A stretch of 64,000 bases of DNA from Erodium maritimum (lineage: Eukaryota > Streptophyta > Magnoliopsida > Geraniales > Geraniaceae), in contig OY997589.1 in assembly GCA_963921825.1 (NCBI GenBank), positions 49,486,638 to 49,550,637 of the forward strand. The letters run 5' to 3'. Made by a program: the position numbers and the translations under genes. Below, in pieces: positions 31,406 through 43,804 of this stretch (position 1 is the stretch's first letter; every line of letters starts with the position of its first letter). The notes beneath the pieces are model-generated. The model worked only from the letters and a program-made list of their open reading frames with translations. It was not told where the DNA came from and did not search any database.

Positions 31406-31439
31406 AATTTCTTCCGCGAAATTTAAAACAAACGTACCT

Positions 31440-32728
31440 CAAGAGTCGAACAGATCGGGGTACTTCGCGCGAAAGTCGTCCTCTTGCTCCCAAGTCGACT
31501 CAGCCTCGTGGTGTCGCCATTGCACCTGTACTAGGCGGATAACCTTGCCACGCAGGACCTACTCTCGTGTGTCCATGATTCGAACCGGCTGCTCCTCATA
31601 AGAGACATCGTCCGCCACCTCAATATCTGCCCACTCAATGACGTGAGAGGGGTCCGCATTGTACTTCCGCAACTGGGACACGTGGAAGACTTTATGGACG
31701 CTCCCAAGTTGCGGTTGTAATGCCAGACGATATGCCACTACTCCCACTCTGCTCAAGATCTCGAAAGGGCCGATGTACCGCTGGGCTAACTTGCCTCCGC
31801 CGCGGCTGAACCGTACCAGTCCCTTCCTCGGGCTCACCTTCAGGAACACGTGGTCACCGACTGCGAACTCAAGAGGTCGGCGCCGTCTGTCAGCGTAGCT
31901 CTTCTACCGACTCTGTGCGGTCTTCAACCGCTTGCGTATCAGCGCGACCTTCTCTGTCGTTTCTTGGACGAGCTCTGGTCCTAGTAGATTCCTGTCCCCC
32001 ACCTGTGCCCAGCATACTAGCGATCGACACAACCTACCATACAACGCTTCAAACGGTGCCATCCCAATACTGGCCTGGAAGTTGTTGTTGTAGTCGAACT
32101 CGACTAACGGTAGGTGGGTTTCCCATGACCCCCTAAAGTCTAGCACACATGCCCGCAGCATGTCCTCCAAAATATGAATCGTGCGCTCGGACTGGCCGTC
32201 TGTCTCGGGGTGGTGTGCTGTACTGAGCAGAACCTTGGTCCCCAACGCGGTCTGTAAACTAGGCCAAAATCTGGACGTGCAACGAGGATCCCTGTCAGAC
32301 ACTATCGACACAGGGACTCCATGGAGACGCACTATCTCCTGAATGTACAGGCGGCTCAACTTGTCGACCTGATCAGTCATCCTCATGGCCAGGAAATGGG
32401 CCGACTTGGTCAACCGATCGACTACCACCCATACCGCATCGTGTCCCCTTGGCGATCTCGGCAACCCACTCACGAAGTCCATCGTGACGTGCTCCCACTT
32501 CCACTGGGCAATCGGCAGTGGCTGCAATAATCCGGCGGGACGCTGATGTTCGGCCTTCACCTGCTGACAGGTGAGACACCTCGATACAAATTCCGCGACC
32601 TCTCTCCACATCCCGCTCCACCAGAAGTGCCGCCTGATGTCGCGGTACATCTTGGTGCTACCCGAGTGCACTGTAAGACGCGAATGATGTGACTCTCGCA
32701 ACACGTCGTCTCTATAGTTGCGCGGCAC
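31440..32728 (-). pseudogene. Gypsy integrase region with chromo-like tail (fossil)
   Basis: Motifs on the minus strand: CLTCQQVKAEHQRPAG (end of the zinc-binding part), MDFVSGLPRS, VSDRDPRCTSRFW and HPETDGQSERTI of the integrase core, then YIGPFEILSRVG and VFHVSQLRKY. The C-terminal end has a chromodomain-like tail. The region is broken, as is the whole element. Confidence 0.85.
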
Positions 32729-32770
32729 GAATAACCCTCCTCGATAACGTAACCCCCAATCAGCACTGAG

Positions 32771-33616
32771 TTACCAGCCTTCCGCCTCGACACCGCTGAC
32801 GACCCTCTCTCGGATCTCTGACGTCTCGACATCCTCGGACTGCGCCTCCATCTCTCGGGCAAGTAGTGAGGGCTGAGCCACCAATGAGCACATGGCCACG
32901 CCACCAGTAACCTCCTCTAGCTCAAGCCCAAACGTGCCCAGTTCCCCTATCATGTCCCACTCTCGGACTGCTATGCTAGCAAGGCTCGGAACCGACTTCC
33001 TACTCAGGGCGTCGGCAACCACATTCGCCTTACCCGGATGGTAGTGTAGCTCAAAGTCGTACTCCTCAAGTAGCTCCATCCATCGCCGCTGGCGCATGTT
33101 CAGGTCTCGTTGGGAAAAGATGTACTTGAGGCTCTTGTGATCCGAGAACACCTGAAATCACTCGCCGTATAGATAATACCGCCAGCCCTTCAGCGCGAAC
33201 ACAACTGCTGCTAGTTCCAAGTCATGGGTAGGATAGTTGCGCTCGTGTGTCTTCAACTGCCTGGAGCCATAAGCAACAACTTTACCCAACTGCATAAGTA
33301 CATAGCCCAGTCCTTCCCCGGACGCGTCACAATAGACCTCATACCCGACCCCTCTCTCTGGCACTATCAATACTGGCGCGGTAGTCAGACGAGTCTTCAG
33401 CTCCTTGAACGCACGTTCACAATCCTCTGTCCACACAAACCCGACTCCCTTGTGCGTCAAAAGATTCATAGGCGCGGCTAGCCGCGCAAAGTCCTGGACG
33501 AACCGCCGATAATATCCTGCCAACCCCAAGAAGTTGCGGTTTCGGAGTGGGCCGCACCCACTCCGAAACCGCGTTGATCTTCTCCGGATCGACCAGTATA
33601 CCGTCACGGGATACAA
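32771..33616 (-). pseudogene. Gypsy RNase H region (fossil)
   Basis: Minus-strand motifs [58 protein letters not shown] and [16 protein letters not shown] are typical of Ty3/gypsy RNase H. Confidence 0.85.
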
Positions 33617-34115
33617 TGTGACCGAGGAATTTCACCTCAGCGAGCCAAAACTCGCACTTCTCCAGGTTGGCATATAGCTGATGTGTGCGCAGCAGGGTCA
33701 GAACAGCCCTCAGATGCTCCTCATGTGCCGCCTCGCTTTTCGAGTAGATCAAGATGTCGTCTACAAAAACCACCACAAATTGATCTAAGAACGGCAGGAA
33801 TATACTGTTCATCAGATCCATGAATGCGGCATGTGCGTTCGTCAGTCCAATTGGCATCCCCAAGAACTCGTAATGCCCATAGCGTGTCCGGAATGCAGTC
33901 TTTGCAACATCCTCCTCCCGGACTCGCAACTGGTAATACCCGGATCGCTGATCGATCTTCGAGAAGCATGTCGACCCTCTCAACTGGTCAAACAAGTCGT
34001 CAATCCTCGGCATCGGGTATCGGTTCTTTACCGTAACCGGTTCAGCTTCCGGTAGTCTATACACATCCGAAGCTCTCCACTCTTCTTCTTCACGAAGAGT
34101 GCTGGTGCTCCCCAC
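33417..34115 (-). pseudogene. Gypsy reverse transcriptase region (fossil)
   Basis: Motifs [55 protein letters not shown] (catalytic YVDD-type box, here FVDD) and [17 protein letters not shown]. Confidence 0.88.
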
Positions 34116-34162
34116 GATGATGTGCTCGGACGGATAAACCCCTTCTCATGAAGCTCCTCGAG

Positions 34163-34966
34163 TTAACCCTTCAGCTCGGTCAACTCTGTTGGCGCGAACC
34201 TGTAGGGCGCCATCGATATCGCTTTCGTTCCCGGCATCAGGTCAATCCCGAACTCCACCTCACGAACTGGTGGTAACCCACTCAATTCCTCAGGAAAGAC
34301 CTCGGGGAACTCGCACACCACTCGCGGTAACTCTCGGCTCTGCACGGCCGATACTTCCTCCACTGCGGACAAAGCCGAAAGGAGAACCCCGCTCTTACTG
34401 CCCAGAATACACGAAACCTTCGTGTTTCCTGCTAACACCGTCACTCGTCGCCTATAGCAGTCGATATTGGCTCGGTACTTCACCAGCCAATCCATTCCCA
34501 AGATTATGTCAAAGGTCGTCATTCCCAACACGAGAATGTCATTATGGTAAGGACAGTCTGCGACTCTAATTTCGCAGGCACGACATACCCTAATCAACAT
34601 CACATCACCCCCAACTGGCGTGTCTATACACAGGGGTGGACTCAACGGCTCTAAACTCAGCCCCAACCTCTCAGCACAACTCGACGAAATAAACGAGTGC
34701 GACGCCCCGGTATCAAATAAAAATAACGCCCACGAGTGATACAATAAACACGTACCATGAATGGTCTCATGGTAGGTAGCGGATCGTGTGGCTCGGGGGT
34801 CGGTAACTGCGTACACTCTTCCCTGTGACGCCTGCTGCCTCTGACCTGGCGCACTGACTGCTGGTTGTACGGACCTCTGTTGCTGCCTCGGAACTGGAGC
34901 GCTGGTGGACGGCTGCGAGAACCTCGACGGCTGACTCTGACGCTGGCGACCCCTGGGTGACTGCAC
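34163..34966 (-). pseudogene. Gypsy aspartic protease region (fossil)
   Basis: Motifs ALFLFDTGASHSFIS (catalytic DTG) and TFDIILGMDWLVKY, followed by FPEVFPEELSGLPP leading into the reverse transcriptase. Confidence 0.85.
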
Positions 34967-35089
34967 TGTATGCGACTACTGCGGTCGCTGCGCTGACGTT
35001 TCCCCAACCTGATCAGGGCACCTTGAAGCTGAGTGCCCAACCCGGCCGCACCGGTAACACCTAAAATCGTCGGCCCTCGACCCCGTGCC

Positions 35090-37842
35090 CTAGCCTGTCT
35101 GGCTGATCACTGGTAGCACCGCGGGCCTTCCGCCGGTCGGACACTCCCGTCGCAGATGACCCGACTGCCCGCAGGTAAAACATACCGGCACCCGCTCTGA
35201 GGCGACTGGCCCTACCGATGCCACTGACCCCGCAATCCTCTGTCTCCTCAGATCTCGGGACTCGGACAGTCCCACAACACTGGTCGGCTGCTGCGAAACC
35301 TCACGGGTCATCGCTGCCTCTCGGAGACCCCGCTCCACTACCGCTGCCGTCTCCACTAGCTCTGTATACACACGAATCCTCATGGCGAGGACTCGATCCC
35401 GAATCGTCGGCCTCAGCCCCGTCTCGAACCGTCGGCACCGATTCAACTCGGTCGTCACCATTTCTGGTGCAAATCGGGTCAGGGAAGTGAATCTAGCCTC
35501 ATACTCTGCCATTGACGCCCCGTCATGTTGCACTTCCAGGAATTGCTGATGTCGATCCGCCCTGGCCGAATCGGGGAAATACTACTTTAGGAAGACCGTC
35601 TCAAAGGTACTGTAGTCGTCCCCGACTCTGTCCCGTACACGCCCCCACCAGTGGTAGGCACTGTCCCTCAGCTGATGAGCTGCAAAGGACACCCTGGTGT
35701 GACCGTCATGTTGGGTCTCGAGGTAGGGTTGGAGATGAACCAACTCGCAGCGGAAAATCAATGAAAACCAAGAGACGATTAAACCATGAAACAACTAACA
35801 AAGAATGGATTCACAAGAGAAAAATTCAGCACTATTTCTTACCAAAACAAGAACACCGGTTAACGAATGATTGGCTTGAGTCTCCAAGACGCCTACGTAT
35901 CCACATGGGAATCAAAGCCACGTAGTTCTTCTCTTTGAGGACTCAAGAACACAAAATGGAGGTGGAAACTAGCCAAACCCGAAATGGCCATGGAAGAGGG
36001 AGAGAAAATGTGTTTCCTATTCTTGTCTTGTCTTTTTTATGTTGAAAAAAGATGACTTAAACATAACAAAACCCATACTTGTCCAACTAAAGGCATGGGA
36101 CAAGTATGGTGTCAAGTAAGGTGTAAATAGGACAAAGTATGGCAAGACAAGATTGGGTTAGGTGGTGAATCACCAACACCTTAATCCTTGTCTTGCTTAC
36201 TTAGTACTAATTAATCAAGACTTGATTAATTAGTTCCATGGGCCTTGGTTGCATGGGCCTTTCATGGGCCTCTTGGAACATGGCCCGTGGCCATTTCCAA
36301 CAAGGTCCCGTGATTCGCTCATCGCCTTCATGCCTTCCATACCGGAAATGTCCAACATTATCCGACGCGATCAATCCCAAGACTCCAAGCCTTGTCTCGA
36401 TCCGTAAAGTCCTATTCACTTACGGGCACATGATCCAAAACCCAGTTTTGGTCATGTCCCGAGACAACTCCCTTTTGGCCATTCTCCATAAATGTGTCAA
36501 TGAGTTTCATCCTCCGGTGTGACCCTTAGGTTTATGCATGTCAATAGATCAACGTAAAATCCCATTTTACTTGATCCTATTTAAGTGGCAACTAACGAGA
36601 CTTTAGTATTGCCTGACACTACATAACGAATCGACCCTGTCGATTCTAACCTTTCCGTCGTCCCTGTCATTATCCTTTTATCTCCGATATCCTGATTGAG
36701 ATAAGGCATAGAGCCGTCATCCTTATTATTCTCAATCACCGTTCCTTGATATGTGAGATGACTGAAGATATGATACCCAGTATCATGTGCATGGCCATGC
36801 TATTCTTTCAGTCACTCTCGATCAAGCGGCCGAGAACCGATATCTTACCCATACCTCAGTATGAGGGATAAATCCCTTAGCCGCCTTTCGTGTCACTCAT
36901 GTAGCCCGTCCCCAAGCCAATCCTGGCCGTTATGGAAGCCCTGTTACGGACAACGTTAGGCTCAGGTCAAACTCAGTTGTTGACTACATAGCGATCACAA
37001 AGACTCCTTGGTCTAAGGATACATGACAAGCTACAACACTGAATATGTTCATGACTTAATCTATGGCACATATTCAGGACGGGTCGTCCAATATCATGTC
37101 CCACATGATATCTATGATCAGACTCCGGAATCCCATTCCAATGACTAACAGAACGTAAGCCATAAAGAGTCATCTTTCATACTAGTCGCTTCTAGTGAAG
37201 CTTTGTTGACTAGGGACCCATCGAGTGTGATCTATCTCGATCTATGGTTCTATTCGCATGGTGGGCATAGATCAGAGCACACATCGATATATTACTCCAA
37301 CACATAAGTAATATAAAGCCGCTTTAATTTTATTGCTAACGATGATATATACATTTGGACATTTATGATTGAGCTACGGGCACTAAGACTAACACGTCCT
37401 CTATGCCTGACGTGTCCAGGCCCCGAGTGACCTGCTCCAGCCATCTCTCGGCTATGTCAGGGTTCGGTTCCCCGACGAACGTAGGTATGCCCAGCTTCAA
37501 GAAATCCAGCAGTGTCCTGGCCGTATGGCCTTCGGCCTGAACGGGCCTCGCTGGATCGGTTGCAACAGCAGCAGACACTGTCTTCGGAGCCGGCGACGCA
37601 GACTCCCTACGGGCGATGATCGCCACCAAGCTCTGCACCGTCCTGGTCAGCTCGCCCAGAGCGGCCGCAGTGGACGGGTTTGTGACCGGCGGTACGCTGG
37701 GCGGGACACCAAATGGTTCTGCGTCGTCCCTCCTGTCTTCCCCAATGGGAATACCCCGGGCTCCCGAGGACTCAACGGGTTCGACGGTGGGCGTCCGTCC
37801 CGGTGGCCCAGCTGATCGTCCTCTCCTGCCACGTGGTGCCAT
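35090..37842 (-). pseudogene. Gypsy gag region, interrupted by solo LTR B (fossil)
   Basis: The capsid-type part with PTFVGEPNPDIAERWLEQV lies at 37,395-37,842. On the other side of the inserted LTR are SAYHWWGRV (35,582-35,708) and, at 35,090-35,533, a CCHC knuckle (VCFTCGQSGHLRREC). Confidence 0.85.
35709..37394 (-). mobile_element. Solo copia LTR B in the gypsy gag
   Basis: 1,686 bases, TGTTGGGTCTCGAGG to ACTAACA in plus-strand reading. Flanked by CGTCA (35,704-35,708) and CGTCC (37,395-37,399), a 5-bp target duplication with one mismatch. It differs from the LTR at 57,135 at about 2% of sites in a 240-base sample, so it is younger than LTR A. No copia interior is present, which points to recombination between LTRs. 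Confidence 0.9.
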
Positions 37843-38077
37843 GTAGTAGGCATCCTCTGCACGGATACACGGAAACTCTTAGTTTGCGAACTTATACAAC
37901 GACGACAAGCCCAATACACTAGCGTTCACACAGCCTATGTCTATATCAAAACCCGATAGCAAAACGTCACACTACTCACGCTATCAATACCTCAAAATGA
38001 CCCGACACAAACGTGAACAAAGTCACGAAATAACAACACACAAACTGCACAGTCAAGAAGGTGGAACAAGACAGGAA

Positions 38078-38176
38078 TCACGGATCCGTGACAGACCCCT
38101 TCACGGTTGGGGTCACTGAGCCGTGACGAAGGCCCAAAACTCACCAAAACGCGCTGCTCCGTCACGGATCCGTGAC
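38078..38176. repeat. Palindromes in the gypsy leader
   Basis: GTCACGGATCCGTGAC (38,161-38,176) is a perfect 16-base palindrome, and its 14-base core recurs at 38,078-38,091. A related imperfect one (GTCACTGAGCCGTGAC) lies at 38,113-38,128. They sit between the primer site and gag. Confidence 0.85.
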
Positions 38177-38739
38177 AGGGTCCGTGACGCTCGCGCAGGC
38201 TTGTTTCCCAAATTCGTTTCAGACTCGATTTTAACCCCAATAAGCCTTAAGCGACACACACGCTCGATCACCAATTTATCAAACACACGCACAACAGTTC
38301 ACAGACAAAATCAAGTCACCCAACCTCAATCAAAAGCCCACAAGGCCAATCCAATTTCAAAACGTACGCCCACAGGGCCAACCAATTTTTAAAATTTTCT
38401 CCCTTTCATCATAAAATCTCATTTTTTTGACATCACGTAGTTACAACCCGATCCAGGCGTCCCTGAACTAAATTGTACCCACTTGATATCAGCACCGTCA
38501 CGTTCGACTACAGGGGCGCCCCTGAGTCGAGTCGCGACAGCTTAAAAATGTTTCACACCGCAGCACACAATCATTATGCCAGTATCATCAATACTGCAGA
38601 TACACACAACAACAAACAGGACTCTGGACACTACGGGTCTACACACGGTTTCGACTTGCGAAACCAACGCACGACGGGACTTTTAATGACTCAACTCTCC
38701 CCACCTAATTGACGTACAGTCCGAGGTGTGAAACCTCGC

Positions 38740-38751
38740 GCTCTGATACCA
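38740..38751 (-). promoter_or_regulatory. Gypsy primer-binding site, tRNA-Met type
   Basis: Minus-strand TGGTATCAGAGC, complementary to the 3' end of initiator tRNA-Met, lies three bases inside the 5' LTR. Confidence 0.9.
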
Positions 38752-38754
38752 AAC

Positions 38755-41497
38755 TGTCACGCCCCGAATTCAGTAGGACCGAACCCGGAACGCGAACGGT
38801 GAAACCATAAAACCATTTTCAAACATTTAATAAAACCGCTTAAAATCACCACTTTGAGTTAATCAAAAACAATATTTTACAACTGAAAAGCGTCCAAAAC
38901 AATCGGACAAAAACCAAAGCGTACGTCGCTAAACTCCCAAAAACCCGGACTCCCGCTCCCAGCTCTTCAAGCTTCGAGAGTTCCCCTAGTCCGCCTCGCG
39001 ACCAGTACCTGTAGGAAAAGCAGCTAGGGGTGAGCGTTCGCTCACCACCACGGATACCAGACTGACTACGGTATACTAGCATAAATGCCGGAAACACCAT
39101 CAACAAACAAAACACCGGGGACTACTATCCCCAAACTCAAATAACCCGACTGTCACACGAAAACTGTTACTTTCCCCAACCATCTAAACACCCGTACCCG
39201 TATTCTAGACCCGACACAATAAATACGACCTCAAAGAACACAACACAGAAGTGATCCAAGTCACGCAAACCACAACCACAAGCCTCAGCACTTTACCGAT
39301 CACGCGTCGGAAGGTACGACACACCTGACGGGGACCACAACCCTCTGCTCTTTACCGACCGCGCACCGGAGGGTACGACACACCCCTCGGGCATAAATCC
39401 AGCCTCAGCACTTTACCAATCACGCGCCGGAAGGTGCGACACACCTGACGGGGACCACAGCCCTCAGCTCTTTACCGACCACGCATTGGAGGGTACGACA
39501 CACCCCTCGGGCACAACTCTAACCTCAGCACTTTACCGATCACGCGCCGGAAGGTACGAGGCACCTGACGGGAACCACATCCTCAACACTTTACCGACCG
39601 CGCACCGGAGGGTACGACACACCCATCGGGCACAACTCAACAGTCATCACCAGAACAATCACAGTCACAACCAAATAACACATAATACCCCGCAAATAGA
39701 AAGAAAAATACGACAACACGACTAACTACAACTCGGCAAGTCAGTCAACCAATACGGGTTCAACTCCCCACGCGCATTCATGGCCACCCACAAACACAAA
39801 CAATTCAATCAACCTACGGGCACAACCAAATGCCACAAGTACTTCTAATGTCCGATACTTTCACTTATCCTATGACACCACTAAGTGTCGCATGCATTTT
39901 TACTGTTCGATACGTTCACTTATCCTACGACACCTCTAGGTGTCACATGCATTTCTAATGTTCGTTACGTTCACGGATCCTACGACACCCAAGTGTCACA
40001 TGCATTTCTACTGTTAACTTTCCCTAGTCAGGGCCGAGATCCGGCTACTTTTCCCTACCTCGTAACGCTTTCCCAAAAGTCCACGCCCAAGCTCCGGCGT
40101 GCTTGCGATCACTAGCCTAGCCTCCCCTTTCCGCGGTCGGCATCACGATCTAAAAAGAACACAATTAAAACACTTTTTAAGTTCGCAGGCAAAGCTCAAT
40201 TTTAAAGAATTAGACGCCCAAAAGCAACCCCGGTAATGTCGATCACTCCCAAACTTCCCAATTACTCGACATTGTCAACAACGGGCCCGAAAATGCCCGA
40301 TTCGCCCAGCTCGGCGAATCTGCCCGGGATTGGAAAACGCCCTTCCGGGGCTCCGAAAATTCCCGTTTTCGTTTCTACGATCTTAGAATAATTCAAGGGT
40401 TCCAATGCAATCGACGGAATCAATTTCCGACTTCCGAGCAATTTAATTCGCGTTTAAAGTTTCTAAACCCGAAATTTCCAACTTTCACAATTTAACTCCA
40501 TAATTCGTTCCGGGTGTGAAATATCGATTTGGGGATCGTCCAAAACCAACCGAACACGAAAAACCCGAGACCCGACACGTGGGCCCCACCAGGCCACCAT
40601 TGCCCGTGGGTGGTTGGACCGGTTTTGGACCGGTTCACCACAGTGGTGGCCGGTCCCAACTCCGGCCAGCCACCACCCACGGTGGCCGGAGCTCCCCCGA
40701 GCCTCCGGTCACCGGAATCCGATCATTTTCACCCCAAAACGTCCCCAACGAACCCTACACCTCAACTCATCCATATTTAACTCGTTTTAACACAAACCCT
40801 AACTTTCAAACGTATAAAAACGAGTAACAAATAGGTTCTCACCGTAGGTAATGACGATGGGAGCTCGATTCTACGACCGTTGAGATGATCCGTTGGTTGG
40901 ATCGTCGGGAAATCCACAAACCCTAAACTTCTCTCCTCTTTTCTTTTCCTTTTCTCCTGCTTCTCTCTTATTTCTCTCTCCTTCTCCTTTTTCCTTGTTA
41001 TGGCCGAACCTTACCCTCTCTTCCCTTTAGTTTGTTCAACATACCTACCACCACCACTTGTGTTACAAGTGGCAAGTGGGTCCCACCTCTTTAAAAAATA
41101 TCTTTGTAGATATTTTTTGTCAGATTCGCGAAATACGGCCGTCTCGGGCCCCGAACGGGCCCATTTTCCAAGAAATTACAAAATTTCACGTGCTACAAGG
41201 AAACGGCCCAATTAAGACCGCTATAACGACGGCTAAGCTTTTTGGATCCAAAACGGGCCTCGAACGGATCAAAACGTCGCTCGGTTGACTTTTCTGGCGA
41301 AAAGCCAACCTTTCCCAAATTGGTCAAAAAGTTGCCCTGAGTCCCCCAGAACTCACTTTGGTCGATATCGGGGTCAACTTAAGTCCGATATGACCCTTGG
41401 GGTCAAATTTAGGTTCATTTAGGTGTCTGTCCCAAAATTTTAAATTTTTCTGTTTTTCCGCCGATTTGACCGGCGTTGACCGGGAGCGGTTCTTACA
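38755..41497 (-). repeat. Gypsy 5' LTR (right copy)
   Basis: 2,743 bases, TGTCACGCCCCGAATTC to GCGGTTCTTACA in plus-strand reading, followed by GTTAG (41,498-41,502). It has the same internal tandem repeats as the left LTR, without the long CTT run. Confidence 0.93.
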
Positions 41498-41937
41498 GTT
41501 AGGCTCAGGTCAAACTCAGTTGTTTACTGCATAGCGATCACAAAGACTCCTTGGTCTAAGGATACATGACAAGCTACGACAATGAATATGTTCATGACTT
41601 GATCTTTGGCACATATTCATGTCGGGTCGTCCAATATCATGTCCCACATGATATCTATGATCAGACTCCAGAACCCCATTTTAATTACTAACAGAACGTA
41701 ATCCATAAAGAGTCATATTTCATACTAGTCACTTATAGTGAAGTTTTGTTGACTAAGGACCCATCGAGTGTGATCTATCTCAATCTATGGTTCTATTCGC
41801 ATTGTGGGCATAGATCAGAGCATACAACGATATACTACTCCAACACATAAGTAATAAAAAACGGCTTTAATTTTATTGCTAACGATGATATATACATTTG
41901 GACATTTAGGATTGAACTACGAGCACTAAGACTAACA

Positions 41938-43090
41938 ACAATTAGCATCATGTCTTTGTACATTATTTTCAATCAAGTACCATCTACTACAACGACCTTT
42001 CTCATGGCGACTTTAAATCCTTCAGTGCATGGACGATATGCTATAAAAAACCTATTTGAATTTGGACTCGGAATCCACTTCTAAGTGAGTGACTGGTTTT
42101 AGATTTTTCTTTATAACCATTGCAAATATGAAGGAATATGTTTATAACTTAATTCAGGCAAACTTCTACATTTTTCGTTTACAATTGCTCGAGCCTTCCA
42201 AGATTTTCAGTATGTTATGAAATATTGGTGCTCATTTTCCATGTGGGTTTGAATTGTTCTTGGCTTCATTGTATGATGTTGACACCCAAAACTTGACGTC
42301 CAAATATCAGCAATCACATTAGCACTTGCTTAACGTTGTTCTACCGTTCTTTCACTTACCGAGCAAGTATGAGCATTGCAATATGTTCTTATCGAGAATC
42401 CATCACAATGCTTCTTCTTTGTTGCACTTACTACCCATTTAAAATTCTTCCCAACACATTTCACAGAGTATAATGACTTGGAAGATTTTAAAGTATGGAT
42501 CTTAAAGTGGACCTTCACTGCTACCTTCTTGATATTGGACTTTCCCGCTGCTTTGTTCTGAAATTTATCATCAACTTTCACACCGGATTCATCCGTGAAA
42601 CCGATCAAGAATGCGTAATCATCAACAACGCCTACCGGAAGAACTTAGTTTACAATAATAGTCTCATAATCCTCATCACCATACATTCCATTGTCCAGTT
42701 CAACGTTCTCATAACATACCTCTTCTCAAGCAGGCCATGCCGATGGTTCAGATAGATGTGCAATATTATCACTTCGAAGAGAAACATTTTCTGTCCCTGC
42801 AACACTCAAAATATCAAAGTCAAAGTAGTTATCATGTCCAGCTCGTCCACCTACAACCACTTCGGCTACCCCAACACATGTATCTTTCTTCGCTAGTTGT
42901 ACGCATAAACAATTTTTACGATTGGTACCCCGTGTTCCAGAAGAAATGCATCAATACCTTCATCCTCTTCTATCTTTAATTGACAGACTGCTTCATCAAC
43001 ATTGTCATGCATGAAAGGCATGTAACTGAGATTCAACTCCATATCCTCCTCAAAGTTGTATTGGAATCATCAACAATAAAAACAATATCT
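41938..43090 (-). pseudogene. MULE transposase, N-terminal part
   Basis: On the minus strand from about 43,090: an acidic N-terminal stretch with stops, then the MuDR-type DNA-binding region (SSKSLYSVKCVGKNFKW and the HTC of NAHTCS, 42,330-42,608). After further sequence comes KVVVVDGT, a TGA stop (41,973-41,975), then LKIMYKDMML up to the LTR junction. VDGT contains the first catalytic Asp. The frame resumes at 27,336, which confirms that the copia LTR was inserted into this gene. Confidence 0.78.
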
Positions 43091-43234
43091 TTGTTATTAG
43101 TTGGTATCCATTTATACTTCCCTTGCTCTTGCTTTTATTCTCCACCATATACAACATGAATTAACACTCGAACAATCCCTGTAAACATTAAGCCCATAAA
43201 AAACAAGTTGCATCAACGAAATAGAAGTCGATTG

Positions 43235-43405
43235 AGAATTGGTTTCCCGATTCATTAGTCTGGATTGTGAACATATGTTGGACGATCGGCCATAGTAGAA
43301 TATTGTTCTTCTCGATCGGAATTTTTTCTTGGTATAATGTTTAGGCGATCGAGAATTTGTGGTAATTACCAGATATTGCTGATCGAGACCTACAACTATA
43401 TTTAA
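43235..43405 (+). repeat. MULE subterminal units on the transposase N-terminal side
   Basis: GTTGGACGATCGGCCATAG, TTCTTCTCGATCGG and GGCGATCGAGAA repeat the motifs of the left array (24,814-26,272) in the same direction, with the closing part GATCGAGACCTAC at about 43,383. Confidence 0.65.
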
Positions 43406-43804
43406 ACTTTCATTAAAGCTAAGGTTTTTTTATACGAGAAATTTATTAAAACCACTAATCTCAAAGAGAGAGAGCAGGGTAAGGTCATACGCAAAGAATG
43501 ATGAAGCTTAAAACAAAAATAGAACCGAAAAAATGATCCAAGACTCCTGAAACCTACTACTCCTACGGAAACACGAGCCAACAAAACACGTCGACTTAGA
43601 CCTAAAAACATAAACAAAAATACCTTGTATTGCAAACACACCAAGAATAAAAATACAGGGAACAACCTACCTTGCCCAAATACCTTAGAAAACAAAAACA
43701 ATCAGTGAATATAACTTATACCCCTCGAGACTAACAACTTCTTCAACAAAAATCAGTTTCCTCCACGAAAGTCGTCTGATGTCCTAAATCCTTCTAGCAT
43801 AGGT

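Larger units (their letters stand above)
28588..41497 (-). mobile_element. Ty3/gypsy chromovirus fossil, structurally complete, broken
   Basis: A 12.9-kb element in minus orientation with two LTRs, tRNA-Met primer site, gag, protease, reverse transcriptase, RNase H, integrase with a chromo-like C-terminal part, and polypurine tract, bounded by the 5-bp duplication GTTAG. The roughly 2.75-kb LTRs and the domain order fit the Tekay/Del clade of chromoviruses; the clade is an inference. About 10 differences in 367 compared LTR bases (2.7%) suggest an age near 1 million years at a commonly used plant rate of 1.3e-8. Coding is disabled by several changes plus a solo-LTR insertion in gag. Confidence 0.92.
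27337..41937 (-). mobile_element. Solo copia LTR A, older copy, itself split by the gypsy element
   Basis: The copia LTR starts TGTTGGGTCTCGAGG at 27,337, is interrupted after 28,587, and resumes at 41,503 to end ACTAACA at 41,937. Without the insert it is about 1.69 kb, matching the LTRs at 35,709 and 57,135. Flanks are GCAAT (27,332-27,336) and ACAAT (41,938-41,942), a 5-bp target duplication with one mismatch, inside the MULE transposase. No internal copia sequence is associated, so it is a solo LTR. Over a 240-base sample it differs from the 57,135 copy at about 8% of sites, so it is the oldest of the three. Confidence 0.88.
24806..43405 (-). mobile_element. Mutator-like element (MULE), split by nested LTR elements
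   Basis: Transposase pieces on the minus strand (41,938-43,090 and 26,290-27,336) are flanked on both outer sides by related 125-bp subterminal units carrying GGACGATCGGC and TCTCGATCG. Removing the 14.6-kb LTR insertion leaves a transposon of roughly 4 kb. I could not identify terminal inverted repeats or the 9-bp target duplication, so the ends given are the limits of the subterminal units. The coding part has stops and a lost catalytic residue, so it is dead. Confidence 0.7.
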
